Below are positions 46,553-53,403 of a stretch of DNA of 64,000 nucleotides, piece by piece. The translations under genes were made by a program, and so were the position numbers. The notes beneath the pieces were generated by a model that was given only the letters and a program-made list of their open reading frames with translations, made no database searches and was not told the DNA's origin. This stretch comes from Caulobacter sp. FWC2 (GTDB lineage Bacteria; Pseudomonadota; Alphaproteobacteria; Caulobacterales; Caulobacteraceae): positions 2,914,001 through 2,978,000 of the forward strand of contig NZ_PEBF01000001.1 of NCBI RefSeq assembly GCF_002742625.1, read 5' to 3'. Each line of letters begins with the position of its first letter. Positions within the stretch are counted from its first letter, which is position 1.

Positions 46553-48297
46553 CGCACCCAGGCCTCCAGGGCGGCCGCCGTCAGGATTTCCCGGGAGGCG
46601 TCTTTCCAGACAATGGCTTCGGGCTCGAGCGCGGCGGCCAACTCGAGCCCATCGACCAGACCGCGCGCCGCCAAACGGCCGCCAAGCAGGAAGTCGCGAA
46701 GGAAAGGACCGCTGGCGGCCAGGCAACGGTTGAGATGGACGCTAATCTCACCCTTGGACCGCCGTTCGACGACCAAACTCGGCAGACGGTCGGCGAAGGC
46801 CTCTCGGGCAAAACTGCGCTCTCGTTCTCCAGCGCTGAGGACAGGCGCAGGGATTGCAAGGCAGACTTCGACGACCGGCTGAGCGAGCAAGGGATGGACA
46901 ATCCTGGCTCTCTCGCCCCGGCCCGTCGCGCCGTTGGCCGTCAGGTTGGAGACCAGCGCCCGGATCTGCCGCCGCTTGGCCACTGGCACCCCAAGGGTGT
47001 CGGCGACCCAAGGGTGGGACGGTCCGGCTCGGCGAACCTGCTCGGCCTCCTTCCGCAGGAGCTGTCCTTCAATCGATAAGGCCGAAGCTCGTCCGGTCAG
47101 CGCCTCCAACGATAGGCTCCAGATCGAACGCCGGGTTCGCCGAGCCACCTCCTCCAGACGCTGCAGGCGCGATCCCTCGCACGGCTCCCCGCGCAGGAGA
47201 TCCGCCGCCAAAGCGCTCGCGGCCACTTGATAGAAGACCGTGTCGCCCCCGTGACCGGTGAACAGCGCCTTGGCGTCGGCTGCCACCAAGGCCTCGATCA
47301 GACCCGCATCGTAGGTCGCATCCAGAGCATTGAAGTTGGGGCGGGCATCCCTGCCGCTGACGTCGAGGATCGCGGCGTCAAAGGCGAAGGGCGTGCGGCG
47401 GACCGTGCGCAATGGCACGCCGATACGGTCGGCGACCGCTTGAGCATAGCGACGCTCGTCAGCTTCAGGCTGGTCGCCATAGAAGTTGACGGTGGCCGTC
47501 GGCCCAAGCCCCTGGGCGGCCAGGCTGGTGGCGACGATAGCCGAGTCCAGGCCGCCGGAAATCTCGCAGACCATCCGGTCCGGACCGTCCGCCAGAGCCG
47601 CCACACAGCCATCGACAGTTCGACGAAGGTCGGCACGGCTGGGCCACGGCCTGCCCCGCCCGCCCCGGACGACGGTGGCCGGGCTCCAGAGAACGACTTT
47701 GTCCCGCAGATCAGGACCGTGCAGCGCCACGCCCGGATCCACCTGGGTTAGGCCCGTTAGTGGCGGCGGACCGATGGTCGCGCTGATCGGATCGGCGATG
47801 ATCTGGGCGACCCGAGGCCAGTCGATGGCCAGTCCTACCGGACCGGCCCGGCCGACAATCGGGCGCGAACTGACGACGGTGACGTCATCGCGCCGCCAGA
47901 CCAGAACTTCGAACCCACCGGACGGATCGCGAAGGATCGTCGGACCGGCCTTGGAATGACCGATCCAGACGCCGAGATAAGTCCCCCAGGCGCGTTGGAT
48001 CAGCCGCTCGCACCCCTCAAGGGGATCAATCTCAGCCATCCCGACGAGATTGGCGGTAGCAACCGCGCCCGCCGCCGTCGCCGCCCGGTCAAACACGCGG
48101 CCGACAAGGACGCCGGCCACTCCGGCGCGCCCCACAAGCGGCGTCACGCGCGGCGGGACCCGACTTTCGGTCAAAACAGCCAGACGAAACGATTGATGGG
48201 CCAGCGTCCAGCCGCCGCCGACCGTCAGCGCTTCCAGCATTTCTTCGAACGCCAAGGAGGCGGCGCCAGGGGGGTGGGTGAGGACGACGTAGCCCAT
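46438..48297 (-). CDS. Lasso peptide cyclase C (asparagine-synthetase homologue)
   Basis: 619 residues. The N-terminal half resembles the glutaminase domain but lacks the Cys2 nucleophile, as in lasso cyclases. The ATP-pyrophosphatase PP-loop is MVCEISGGLDSAIVATSL (Ser247-Ser252). It should adenylate the ring Glu side chain and join it to the Gly1 amine of the core. It starts 2 bp after the B stop and overlaps the convergent isopeptidase gene by 115 bp. Confidence 0.9.
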   Translation of the reverse strand: MGYVVLTHPPGAASLAFEEMLEALTVGGGWTLAHQSFRLAVLTESRVPPRVTPLVGRAGVAGVLVGRVFDRAATAAGAVATANLVGMAEIDPLEGCERLIQRAWGTYLGVWIGHSKAGPTILRDPSGGFEVLVWRRDDVTVVSSRPIVGRAGPVGLAIDWPRVAQIIADPISATIGPPPLTGLTQVDPGVALHGPDLRDKVVLWSPATVVRGGRGRPWPSRADLRRTVDGCVAALADGPDRMVCEISGGLDSAIVATSLAAQGLGPTATVNFYGDQPEADERRYAQAVADRIGVPLRTVRRTPFAFDAAILDVSGRDARPNFNALDATYDAGLIEALVAADAKALFTGHGGDTVFYQVAASALAADLLRGEPCEGSRLQRLEEVARRTRRSIWSLSLEALTGRASALSIEGQLLRKEAEQVRRAGPSHPWVADTLGVPVAKRRQIRALVSNLTANGATGRGERARIVHPLLAQPVVEVCLAIPAPVLSAGERERSFAREAFADRLPSLVVERRSKGEISVHLNRCLAASGPFLRDFLLGGRLAARGLVDGLELAAALEPEAIVWKDASREILTAAALEAWVRHWEGRIAGDAATPPPPTFGVEGGATGPNASARNANAR

Positions 48298-48299
48298 GG

Positions 48300-48950
48300 C
48301 TAGCGCACCATGATCGGGTGGTAGGCGACGAGACGTTCAGCCTCATCATCAAGCGCCAAGTCCCCGACCTGCAGCCAGCAGTGCGCCGCGAATGGCCAGG
48401 TTCGCACCCCGAAGATCCAGTCCACCTCATGCCCCAGCGACGTCAAATAGTTGCGCAGGAGGTGGCTGCGAAAAAGACAGGCTCCATCGAAAGGCAACCA
48501 GGGCTGCAGCTGGCGGAAGGCGTCGAGATCGGCCAACAGGGTCGTGCCGGCGTCAGGGGTTTTGCGCGCGGACAAAGGCGGAAGGCGGTCGGCGAAGGGC
48601 CGACGTTCCGCGGCGCGACTGGCAAAACCAGCCGATATCGCCTTGAGCCAGTGGCCAGCCTTGGGCCGTCGTCGTTGGCTCGGATCCAGAGTCTCGATGA
48701 CCGCGCGCGCCGTCCTTCGGGGAACCATGGCCGACGACGCGGGCTCGGACGTCGGCGCCGTCGCCGCAAGGCCGGCGCCAACCAGATCGTCCGCCAGCCC
48801 CTCGGACGCCGCCTTCAGCGCCCGTCCCTCCAGGCTCAGCACGGACCCGATCCCCGGCAAGCAGAAATAGGCGTTGCTGGCGACGTCGAGGAAGACGGCG
48901 TCGTCGTCGATCATCACAGCATGCACGCCGGCGCTCAGCCAGTATCCCAT
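48300..48950 (-). CDS. Lasso peptide B protein (RRE fused to transglutaminase-like peptidase)
   Basis: The ATG at 48950, behind AGGAGGAGCCG, gives 216 residues; a longer frame to 49226 is not used because it would overlap precursor A3. Residues ~1-80 are a PqqD-like recognition element (VHAVMIDDDAVFLDVASNAYFCLPG). Residues ~100-216 are a transglutaminase-like Cys protease: Cys158 in FDGACLFRSHLLRNYL, His190 in PFAAHCW and an Asp in LALDD. The first part binds the leader, the second cuts after the conserved Thr-x. Confidence 0.9.
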   Translation of the reverse strand: MGYWLSAGVHAVMIDDDAVFLDVASNAYFCLPGIGSVLSLEGRALKAASEGLADDLVGAGLAATAPTSEPASSAMVPRRTARAVIETLDPSQRRRPKAGHWLKAISAGFASRAAERRPFADRLPPLSARKTPDAGTTLLADLDAFRQLQPWLPFDGACLFRSHLLRNYLTSLGHEVDWIFGVRTWPFAAHCWLQVGDLALDDEAERLVAYHPIMVR

Positions 48951-49045
48951 CGGCTCCTCCTGAAAACCCGTCCCCGCCTGTGTGAGGGAGCCACCACAAA
49001 GCCGCTGCCCTGCGGTGGCCGGAACATCGTGACGCGTCGCCGCGT

Positions 49046-49159
49046 CTATGCCGGGTCGTATCGGACGATGCTGATGTCTTCCAACAGAAGGCCCACCAAC
49101 GCCCCGCGGGTGAGCCTGTGCGCGTCGCCCAGGCGGATCAGTCGAAATGAAGAAATCAC
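49046..49159 (-). CDS. Lasso precursor A3 (caulosegnin III-like core)
   Basis: A GTG start at 49159 behind AAGGAGACTGCCG encodes 37 residues. Leader: 18 residues ending GDAHRLTR, with the conserved penultimate Thr. Core: GALVGLLLEDISIVRYDPA (19 residues), Gly1 to Glu9 ring. From memory caulosegnin III is GALVGLLLEDITVARYDPM, a near match. Too short for ordinary gene finders; a longer upstream frame is misleading. Confidence 0.92.
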   Translation of the reverse strand: MISSFRLIRLGDAHRLTRGALVGLLLEDISIVRYDPA

Positions 49160-49225
49160 CGGCAGTCTCCTTGCTGGTCCACAACCGCAGATCGCGGCGC
49201 GGACAAGGAGGCGGCGGGGCGAACA

Positions 49226-49243
49226 TATATTCAAACCTATATT
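49226..49243 (-). promoter_or_regulatory. Shared AT-rich 18-bp element upstream of A3
   Basis: TATATTCAAACCTATATT, 67 bp upstream of the A3 start; 17 of 18 bases match the element at 49677-49694, which lies 61 bp upstream of A1. It is strikingly AT-rich for this genome and contains TATATT twice, 12 bp apart. It could be a promoter or GntR operator. Confidence 0.55.
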
Positions 49244-49270
49244 TGCGGCGTCCGCCCGCCGGCCCGGCAG

Positions 49271-49384
49271 TCAGTCCGGCATGTAGTAGCCGGGCAGGAA
49301 ATCTTCCTTCATCAGGCCCACGAACTCGCCCTTGGTCAGGCGGTGGGCGTCGCCGATCAGGATCAGGCGGAGCTTGTTGGTCAT
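49271..49384 (-). CDS. Lasso precursor A2 (caulosegnin II-like core)
   Basis: An ATG at 49384 behind GAGAGGACGATCCG encodes 37 residues. Leader: 18 residues ending GDAHRLTK, penultimate Thr. Core: GEFVGLMKEDFLPGYYMPD (19 residues), Gly1 and Glu9. The second half EDFLPGYYMP parallels caulosegnin II (EDFLPGHYMP, from memory) while the ring residues differ. Tyr14 and Tyr15 could act as steric plugs. Confidence 0.92.
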   Translation of the reverse strand: MTNKLRLILIGDAHRLTKGEFVGLMKEDFLPGYYMPD

Positions 49385-49487
49385 CGGATCGTCCTCTCAG
49401 GACCTTGGCCGCATCTCTGCGGCGTGGTTGACGAAAGCGGCGGCGTGGCGGTGGCCTGAGCCGGCCGTCACGCCGCCGTCGGCGTGG

Positions 49488-49616
49488 TCAGCCCTGGGTC
49501 TCGCGGGCGAGCGGGTTGATGCCTTCCGGCTCGCCGACTTGGGCGCCCTGGGTCAGGCGGTGAGCGTCGCCGACGCGGATCAAGCGCTGGCGCGCCACGG
49601 TGCTCTTCTTGGACAT
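49488..49616 (-). CDS. Lasso precursor A1 (caulosegnin I-like core)
   Basis: An ATG at 49616 behind AGAGGATGAAGACC encodes 42 residues. Leader: 23 residues ending GDAHRLTQ, penultimate Thr. Core: GAQVGEPEGINPLARETQG (19 residues), Glu8 as likely ring acceptor; Glu6 is a second carboxylate. It parallels caulosegnin I (GAFVGQPEAVNPLGREIQG, from memory). First gene of the minus-strand biosynthetic operon. Confidence 0.92.
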   Translation of the reverse strand: MSKKSTVARQRLIRVGDAHRLTQGAQVGEPEGINPLARETQG

Positions 49617-49676
49617 GGTCTTCATCCTCTGAGACGCTGCTGATCGCAGCCTCTCAATGACGCGACCTTCGATGGC

Positions 49677-49694
49677 TATATTCAAATCTATATT
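49677..49694 (-). promoter_or_regulatory. Shared AT-rich 18-bp element upstream of A1
   Basis: TATATTCAAATCTATATT, one base different from 49226-49243. It overlaps the stop codon of the GntR-like gene and lies 61 bp upstream of A1. Confidence 0.55.
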
Positions 49695-50260
49695 CGGGGA
49701 GATTTGATAAGGCCCAGGGCCACGGCCAAGATGCGGCCGCTATGGGCTGCACGGCGCGCGAAATGGCGGCGGACGGCGCGCGCCAAGGCGACCTTGCCGG
49801 CGCTCCAGGCGACGGCCGGGCCGTCGCGTTCCGCGGCCGCGCCCAGAAGCTCATGTTCGGCGACAGACATCGGGGCCAACTGCGCCTGGACGCGAGCGCT
49901 GGCCCGCGCCAAGGCCTGGTTCGGCGCGGCCTGCGCGGCGGTGAGGGGATCGGCGAGATCGAACGCGGCGAGATCCATGCCCGGGGAAAGGGCCGCAGCC
50001 GCCGCCAGGACGCCGGCGAGATCGTAGAGTTCCGCGATTTGGGCTGGGTCGTGAAGCAAGGCGGCGTAGCCGTGTGGGGTTCTGACGATCAACTCCTCAC
50101 CAGCCAGTCGCGCCAAGACTTCACGCACGGGTGTCGGACTCACGCCGAGCTCCTCGGCCAACCCGCTGATCGGCAGAGCCGCGCCCTGCATCGGACCCGC
50201 TTGCGCCAAGCGACGGCGCAGGGTCTCAAGCGTTCGGTCGAAGGGATCGCGATCGCGCAC
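49688..50260 (-). CDS. GntR-family transcriptional regulator
   Basis: With the GTG at 50260 behind AGGAGCCTGGCTTG the product has 190 residues. The N-terminal winged helix is clear: LPISGLAEELGVSPTPVREVLARLAGEELIVRTPHGYAAL. The C-terminal part is an FCD-like all-helical effector domain but short and Ala-rich. It is the gene immediately upstream of precursor A1 and on the same strand, so local control of the lasso operon is likely. A longer frame to 50416 lacks a good start. Confidence 0.82.
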   Translation of the reverse strand: MRDRDPFDRTLETLRRRLAQAGPMQGAALPISGLAEELGVSPTPVREVLARLAGEELIVRTPHGYAALLHDPAQIAELYDLAGVLAAAAALSPGMDLAAFDLADPLTAAQAAPNQALARASARVQAQLAPMSVAEHELLGAAAERDGPAVAWSAGKVALARAVRRHFARRAAHSGRILAVALGLIKSPRI

Positions 50261-50591
50261 CAAGCCAGGCTCCTGAACGGCCTGATATGCTGAGCGCGGA
50301 GACGCGAGCCGTCGAGGCCGGGGGCCCGGCAAGCGGCGAACGACGCTGAGTTCGAGGTCAGACCGACTCCCAACGCGGCCGATTGGGCCAAGAGGTGCGA
50401 TTTGCCGCCGGTCCAACGCCGAAACCTTGCCGGTTCTGGCGCAAGGGCACGCCTCGCCGGGAACGCGCGGTCAACTATTGCGGGTGAAATGCTCCGAGTC
50501 CGGCATTTCTCGCGCGCCATACATTCTCACGGTTGCACTTGAGAGGGGTCTTCGGTGATCATCTGGAAGTTGTTTAGCTCGGAGCGTGCGT
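50261..50591. other. Intergenic region between GntR and HTH genes
   Basis: Divergent promoter region between the GntR-type and the HTH genes. No gene or strong repeat seen. Confidence 0.5.
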
Positions 50592-51089
50592 ATGCTCGGC
50601 TCGCCGTCTGCGCCGCTCGCGCGCCAGGCCCGTCTGCTCTCCCAAACCTTGAAGCTGGTTAAGGACGAGCGGCGCATGACCTCGCTCGAGGTCGCCTTCA
50701 AAATGGGCATTGCGCTGCGAACCTATCAGGACTTCGAGAAGGGCAAGGGCGACTTCGACCTCTGGAAGATCCGACGTTTCGCCAAGGCCACGCGCAGTGA
50801 CGCGATCGGCATCGTCCTGGCGGTGATGTACGGCAATCCGAAGATCGCCATCGTCGTGATGCGCAGCAAGTTCCTGATGACGGGGTGGCTTGGCTTCAAT
50901 GAGTTGTGGCGAACGCTGGGCGACCGGATCCATCTGATCCCGGCCGCCCAGGTCCTGTTGGGAATGCGCAAGACGGGTGAACACTTGCAGCAGTTTCTGG
51001 ACCGTCGCGCCGCCTCGTTCGAGCACTGGTTGGAGACGTCCCTGGACGAGCTTTACGAGGATCCCGGTGAGGCTGACGAAGACCGTTGA
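50592..51089 (+). CDS. HTH (XRE-like) protein
   Basis: The ATG at 50592 follows GGAGCGTGCGT and gives 165 residues. The N-terminal ~75 residues form a Cro/C1-like helix-turn-helix (LKLVKDERRMTSLEVAFKMGIALRTYQDFEKGKGDFDLWKIRRFAKAT). The rest is mixed alpha/beta followed by an acidic tail. It is divergent to the GntR gene and may be a second regulator near the lasso operon or belong to the mobile element. Confidence 0.7.
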   Translation: MLGSPSAPLARQARLLSQTLKLVKDERRMTSLEVAFKMGIALRTYQDFEKGKGDFDLWKIRRFAKATRSDAIGIVLAVMYGNPKIAIVVMRSKFLMTGWLGFNELWRTLGDRIHLIPAAQVLLGMRKTGEHLQQFLDRRAASFEHWLETSLDELYEDPGEADEDR

Positions 51090-51110
51090 GGGACGCGCCC
51101 CCCTAACGCG

Positions 51111-51440
51111 CTAGCCAGGCGGCGCGGGGACGGCCGGCGGCGGATCGGCGCGCCGGATCCACACGAGCGGCAGGACGCCATCCTCGGCGGCCATGATCCG
51201 GCCGCTGACCGGCTCGGGCCAGGTGGGATCGTCGAGCTTGAGGCTGAGCACCGCGCCACTGGTGTCGCTGACGCGCCAGGCCGCGCCGCACTCCTGGTCG
51301 CGAACCTGGGCGATGTAGTCGGGGGCCTTGGGCGAGAACTTCTCGGCCGGGGTCAGGGTGACGGTGACGTCGAGGCCCAGCGTGGCGATACGCCCGGTGA
51401 AGCCATCGCCCTCGCGACGGAAGTGGCCGATGGTGGTCAT
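51111..51440 (-). CDS. DUF736 family protein (first)
   Basis: 109 residues from the ATG at 51440. It begins TTIGHFRREGDGFTGRIATLGLDVTVTL and has the SPKAPDYIAQV...CGAAWR...LSLKLDDPTWPEPV core that defines DUF736. These small proteins are common on alphaproteobacterial plasmids and integrative elements beside parB-type genes. Function unknown. It is the more diverged of the two intact copies here. Confidence 0.82.
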   Translation of the reverse strand: MTTIGHFRREGDGFTGRIATLGLDVTVTLTPAEKFSPKAPDYIAQVRDQECGAAWRVSDTSGAVLSLKLDDPTWPEPVSGRIMAAEDGVLPLVWIRRADPPPAVPAPPG

Positions 51441-51824
51441 GGAACATCCTTGCGGCTGAAGGACCCGCCCAGAGGGGGCGCCGGTTGGCCCGTCTGGCGG
51501 CGGCTCGAGGTCCAGCTGGGGGGAGTTGAGCTGGTCGGTCGAGCCGCCGCCTCGCCGCGTTCCGGGGGGGACGGGAGCGCGGCGACGGCGCGGGTGCGAA
51601 ATGGACGCCTGGGCGGGCGGTTGGAAGCGTCCTCGCGAGACCCGCCCCACCGTTCTGATCCGCAAAAATCGGTGCCTCAAGAGGCCCGGACGGGCCGTCG
51701 TACAAAGACAGTACATGGCGTAGAAACGGCGGGTCCGGCTCTGTCCCGACCCGCCGCCGTCATCCCAAAATTGAAGGCGCGCGCCGCGCCCGCCCCGCCG
51801 GATCGGCGGGGCGGGCTGGCCGCC
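51441..51824. other. Leader region of the first DUF736 gene
   Basis: A 384-bp GC-rich region upstream of the first DUF736 gene on the minus strand. It holds inverted repeats (51728-51757; 51788-51816) but no convincing gene. Confidence 0.5.
51788..51816 (-). terminator. Probable terminator hairpin after second DUF736 gene
   Basis: A perfect 12-bp stem GCCCGCCCCGCC / GGCGGGGCGGGC with a 5-base loop, starting 8 bp after the stop codon. There is no strong T-run. Confidence 0.6.
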
Positions 51825-52145
51825 TTAGTCCTCCTTGTGGCCGTTGCTGCGCGACCAGACCAGGGTGTGGACGTGCTCGATCACCACCAGGGCGGCGTTG
51901 ATCGCGGCGCCGAACGACGGGTCGTCCAGGCGGACCGACAGGTAGTCGTTGTTGTCCTTGCTGACCTTCTTCCAGGCCGCGCCCAGATCGGCGTTGCCGG
52001 CCGTGACCCGGTAGTCGGGGCTCTTGTCGCTGGACTTGTCGGTGACCGGGCGGAACTGGACCTTCTTGAGATTGATGGCCAGGGTGTGGATGGCGCCCGT
52101 GTACGAGCCGTCAGCATTGAGGGTGAAGGTGCCGATGGTAGCCAT
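51825..52145 (-). CDS. DUF736 family protein (second)
   Basis: 106 residues from the ATG at 52145: ATIGTFTLNADGSYTGAIHTLAINLKKVQF, then SPDYRVTAGNADLGAAWKKV and LSVRLDDPSFGAAINAAL. This is the standard DUF736 pattern and length. The gene has a strong ribosome site (GGAGAGACCACC). Function unknown; a marker of mobile elements. Confidence 0.9.
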   Translation of the reverse strand: MATIGTFTLNADGSYTGAIHTLAINLKKVQFRPVTDKSSDKSPDYRVTAGNADLGAAWKKVSKDNNDYLSVRLDDPSFGAAINAALVVIEHVHTLVWSRSNGHKED

Positions 52146-52478
52146 GGTGGTCTCTCCGATCTGAACCGGGCCGCGCCGATCGCGGCCTCGATGGCGATCG
52201 CTGGACCGGGGTCTAAAGTCCGCCCCGCAGGGCGCGCCCTGCCCCCGCCTCTTGGTGTTTGGGGGCGCGCTCCCGGAGCCTTGGCGGAGGACCGAAGGCG
52301 TTGAAGTTTCTTGTCTCGCGAGGAATGGGGCGTGCGCCCCAGGGGAAGAAAGTCCAAGGCCAAGGTTGCGGGGACGGACCGGTCCCCGGTCAGATCAGGC
52401 CAGAAGAGGACGCGGTCGACGCGCCCGGCTCTAGATCTCCTGGAGAGATCACCTGGCTGCCGGCGGCGCGTTCATCGG
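52146..52478. other. Leader region of the second DUF736 gene
   Basis: GC-rich, with several short hairpins (AGGGCGCGCCCT; GGGGACGGACCGGTCCCC). No gene seen. The right end adjoins the DUF736 remnant on the other strand. Confidence 0.5.
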
Positions 52479-52765
52479 AAGACTGACGGCTCGTACACGG
52501 GCGTCGTCCGCGCCCTGGCCTCTAGCTCAAGGGTCCAGGCCCGCCCGGTCATCGACAAGCCTGGCGACTAGGGCCCCGACTGCCAGGTCGCGGCCATCAA
52601 CGCCGACCCAGCGCGGCCTGGAAGGGGTCAGCAAGGACAACAACGACGATCTGTCGGTCCGCCCTGGGCGCTCCGTCGTTCGGGGACGCGATCAACGCCG
52701 CCCTGGTGGTGATCGACGGTGTCCACACCTTGGTCTGGTCGCGCGGCAACGGCCACACGGCGGAC
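52479..52765 (+). pseudogene. DUF736 remnant on the opposite strand
   Basis: On the plus strand KTDGSYTGVVRALASSSRVQ then ARPVIDKPGD-stop, and in shifted frames VSKDNNDDLSV, SFGDAINAALVVIDGVHTLV and WSRGNGHTAD can be followed. These align in order with the intact DUF736 protein at 51825-52145. Start codon and first strand are gone; there is an in-frame stop and at least two frameshifts. A decayed, inverted third copy. Confidence 0.85.
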
Positions 52766-52882
52766 CAAGGCGGCCAGCCCGTCCGCCGATCCGGCGTGGG
52801 TGGGCGCGGCGCGCGCCTCCTCCGGCGCCATGGCGCCGGGCCTTAGGGTGGAGGTCGGGGCGAACCGGTCTATAGGGCCGCC

Positions 52883-53302
52883 ATGACCGCCCTTGCCCTC
52901 CTCGCCGGCGCCGTGATCGCCTGCACCGCGCCCACCGTCCACGACGGCGACACCTTGCGCTGTGGCCAAGACCGCATCCGGCTGTTTGGGGTCGATGCGC
53001 CGGAAGTGCGGCGCGGATCAGCGGCAGCCGAGCCCTTGGCCTATGAAGCTCGTGACCTCCTGGCGAAGCTAACGCGCGGCCGGGTCGGCTGCCGGGTGGT
53101 GGCCCAGGACCGTTATGGGCGTTCGGTGGCCCGCTGCTGGTCCAGCGCCAGCCCCGACATCAACGCCGCCATGATCCGCTCGGGACTGACCACCGAATGG
53201 CGCGCCTACAGCAAGGGCGCCTACGCCGCCGCGCAGGACGAGGCCCGCGCGGCCGGGCGCGGGTTCTGGGCGCCCGGCGCCCCGGCCCGCCGCGCGCGAT
53301 AA
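52883..53302 (+). CDS. Thermonuclease-family (SNase-like) protein
   Basis: 139 residues. A short N-terminal hydrophobic segment is followed by the OB-fold SNase core: VHDGDTLRCGQDRIRLFGVDAPE (Asp and Arg of the active site), AYEARDLLAKLTRGRVGC, DRYGRSVARCW and DINAAMIRSGLTTEWRAYSKGAYAAAQDEARAAGRGFW. It is a small exported or periplasmic nuclease, common on conjugative elements. Confidence 0.88.
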   Translation: MTALALLAGAVIACTAPTVHDGDTLRCGQDRIRLFGVDAPEVRRGSAAAEPLAYEARDLLAKLTRGRVGCRVVAQDRYGRSVARCWSSASPDINAAMIRSGLTTEWRAYSKGAYAAAQDEARAAGRGFWAPGAPARRAR

Positions 53303-53331
53303 GCCACGACGGCGCGCGCTCAGACACAGAA

Positions 53332-53361
53332 GCGCGGCCGATCCCAAAGGATCGGCCGCGC
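53332..53361. repeat. Shared hairpin, copy 1 (3' of parB-like gene)
   Basis: GCGCGGCCGATCC-CAAA-GGATCGGCCGCGC, a perfect 13-bp stem. The central 26 bp recur at 58770-58795 downstream of the DUF3768 gene. It lies between two convergent genes. Confidence 0.85.
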
Positions 53362-53374
53362 CCGGACCAAGGTG

Positions 53375-53398
53375 ACGGGCGGCCCGGGGGCCGCCCGT
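53375..53398 (-). terminator. Hairpin after parB-like gene
   Basis: ACGGGCGGCC-CGGG-GGCCGCCCGT, a perfect 10-bp stem 5 bp past the parB-like stop; probably the terminator. No T-run. Confidence 0.6.
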
Positions 53399-53403
53399 CA
53401 GGT

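Noticed and set aside
48951..49226. N-terminal extension of the lasso B protein
   Set aside because: It would overlap precursor A3 and lacks a ribosome site; the ATG at 48950 has AGGAGG five bases upstream.
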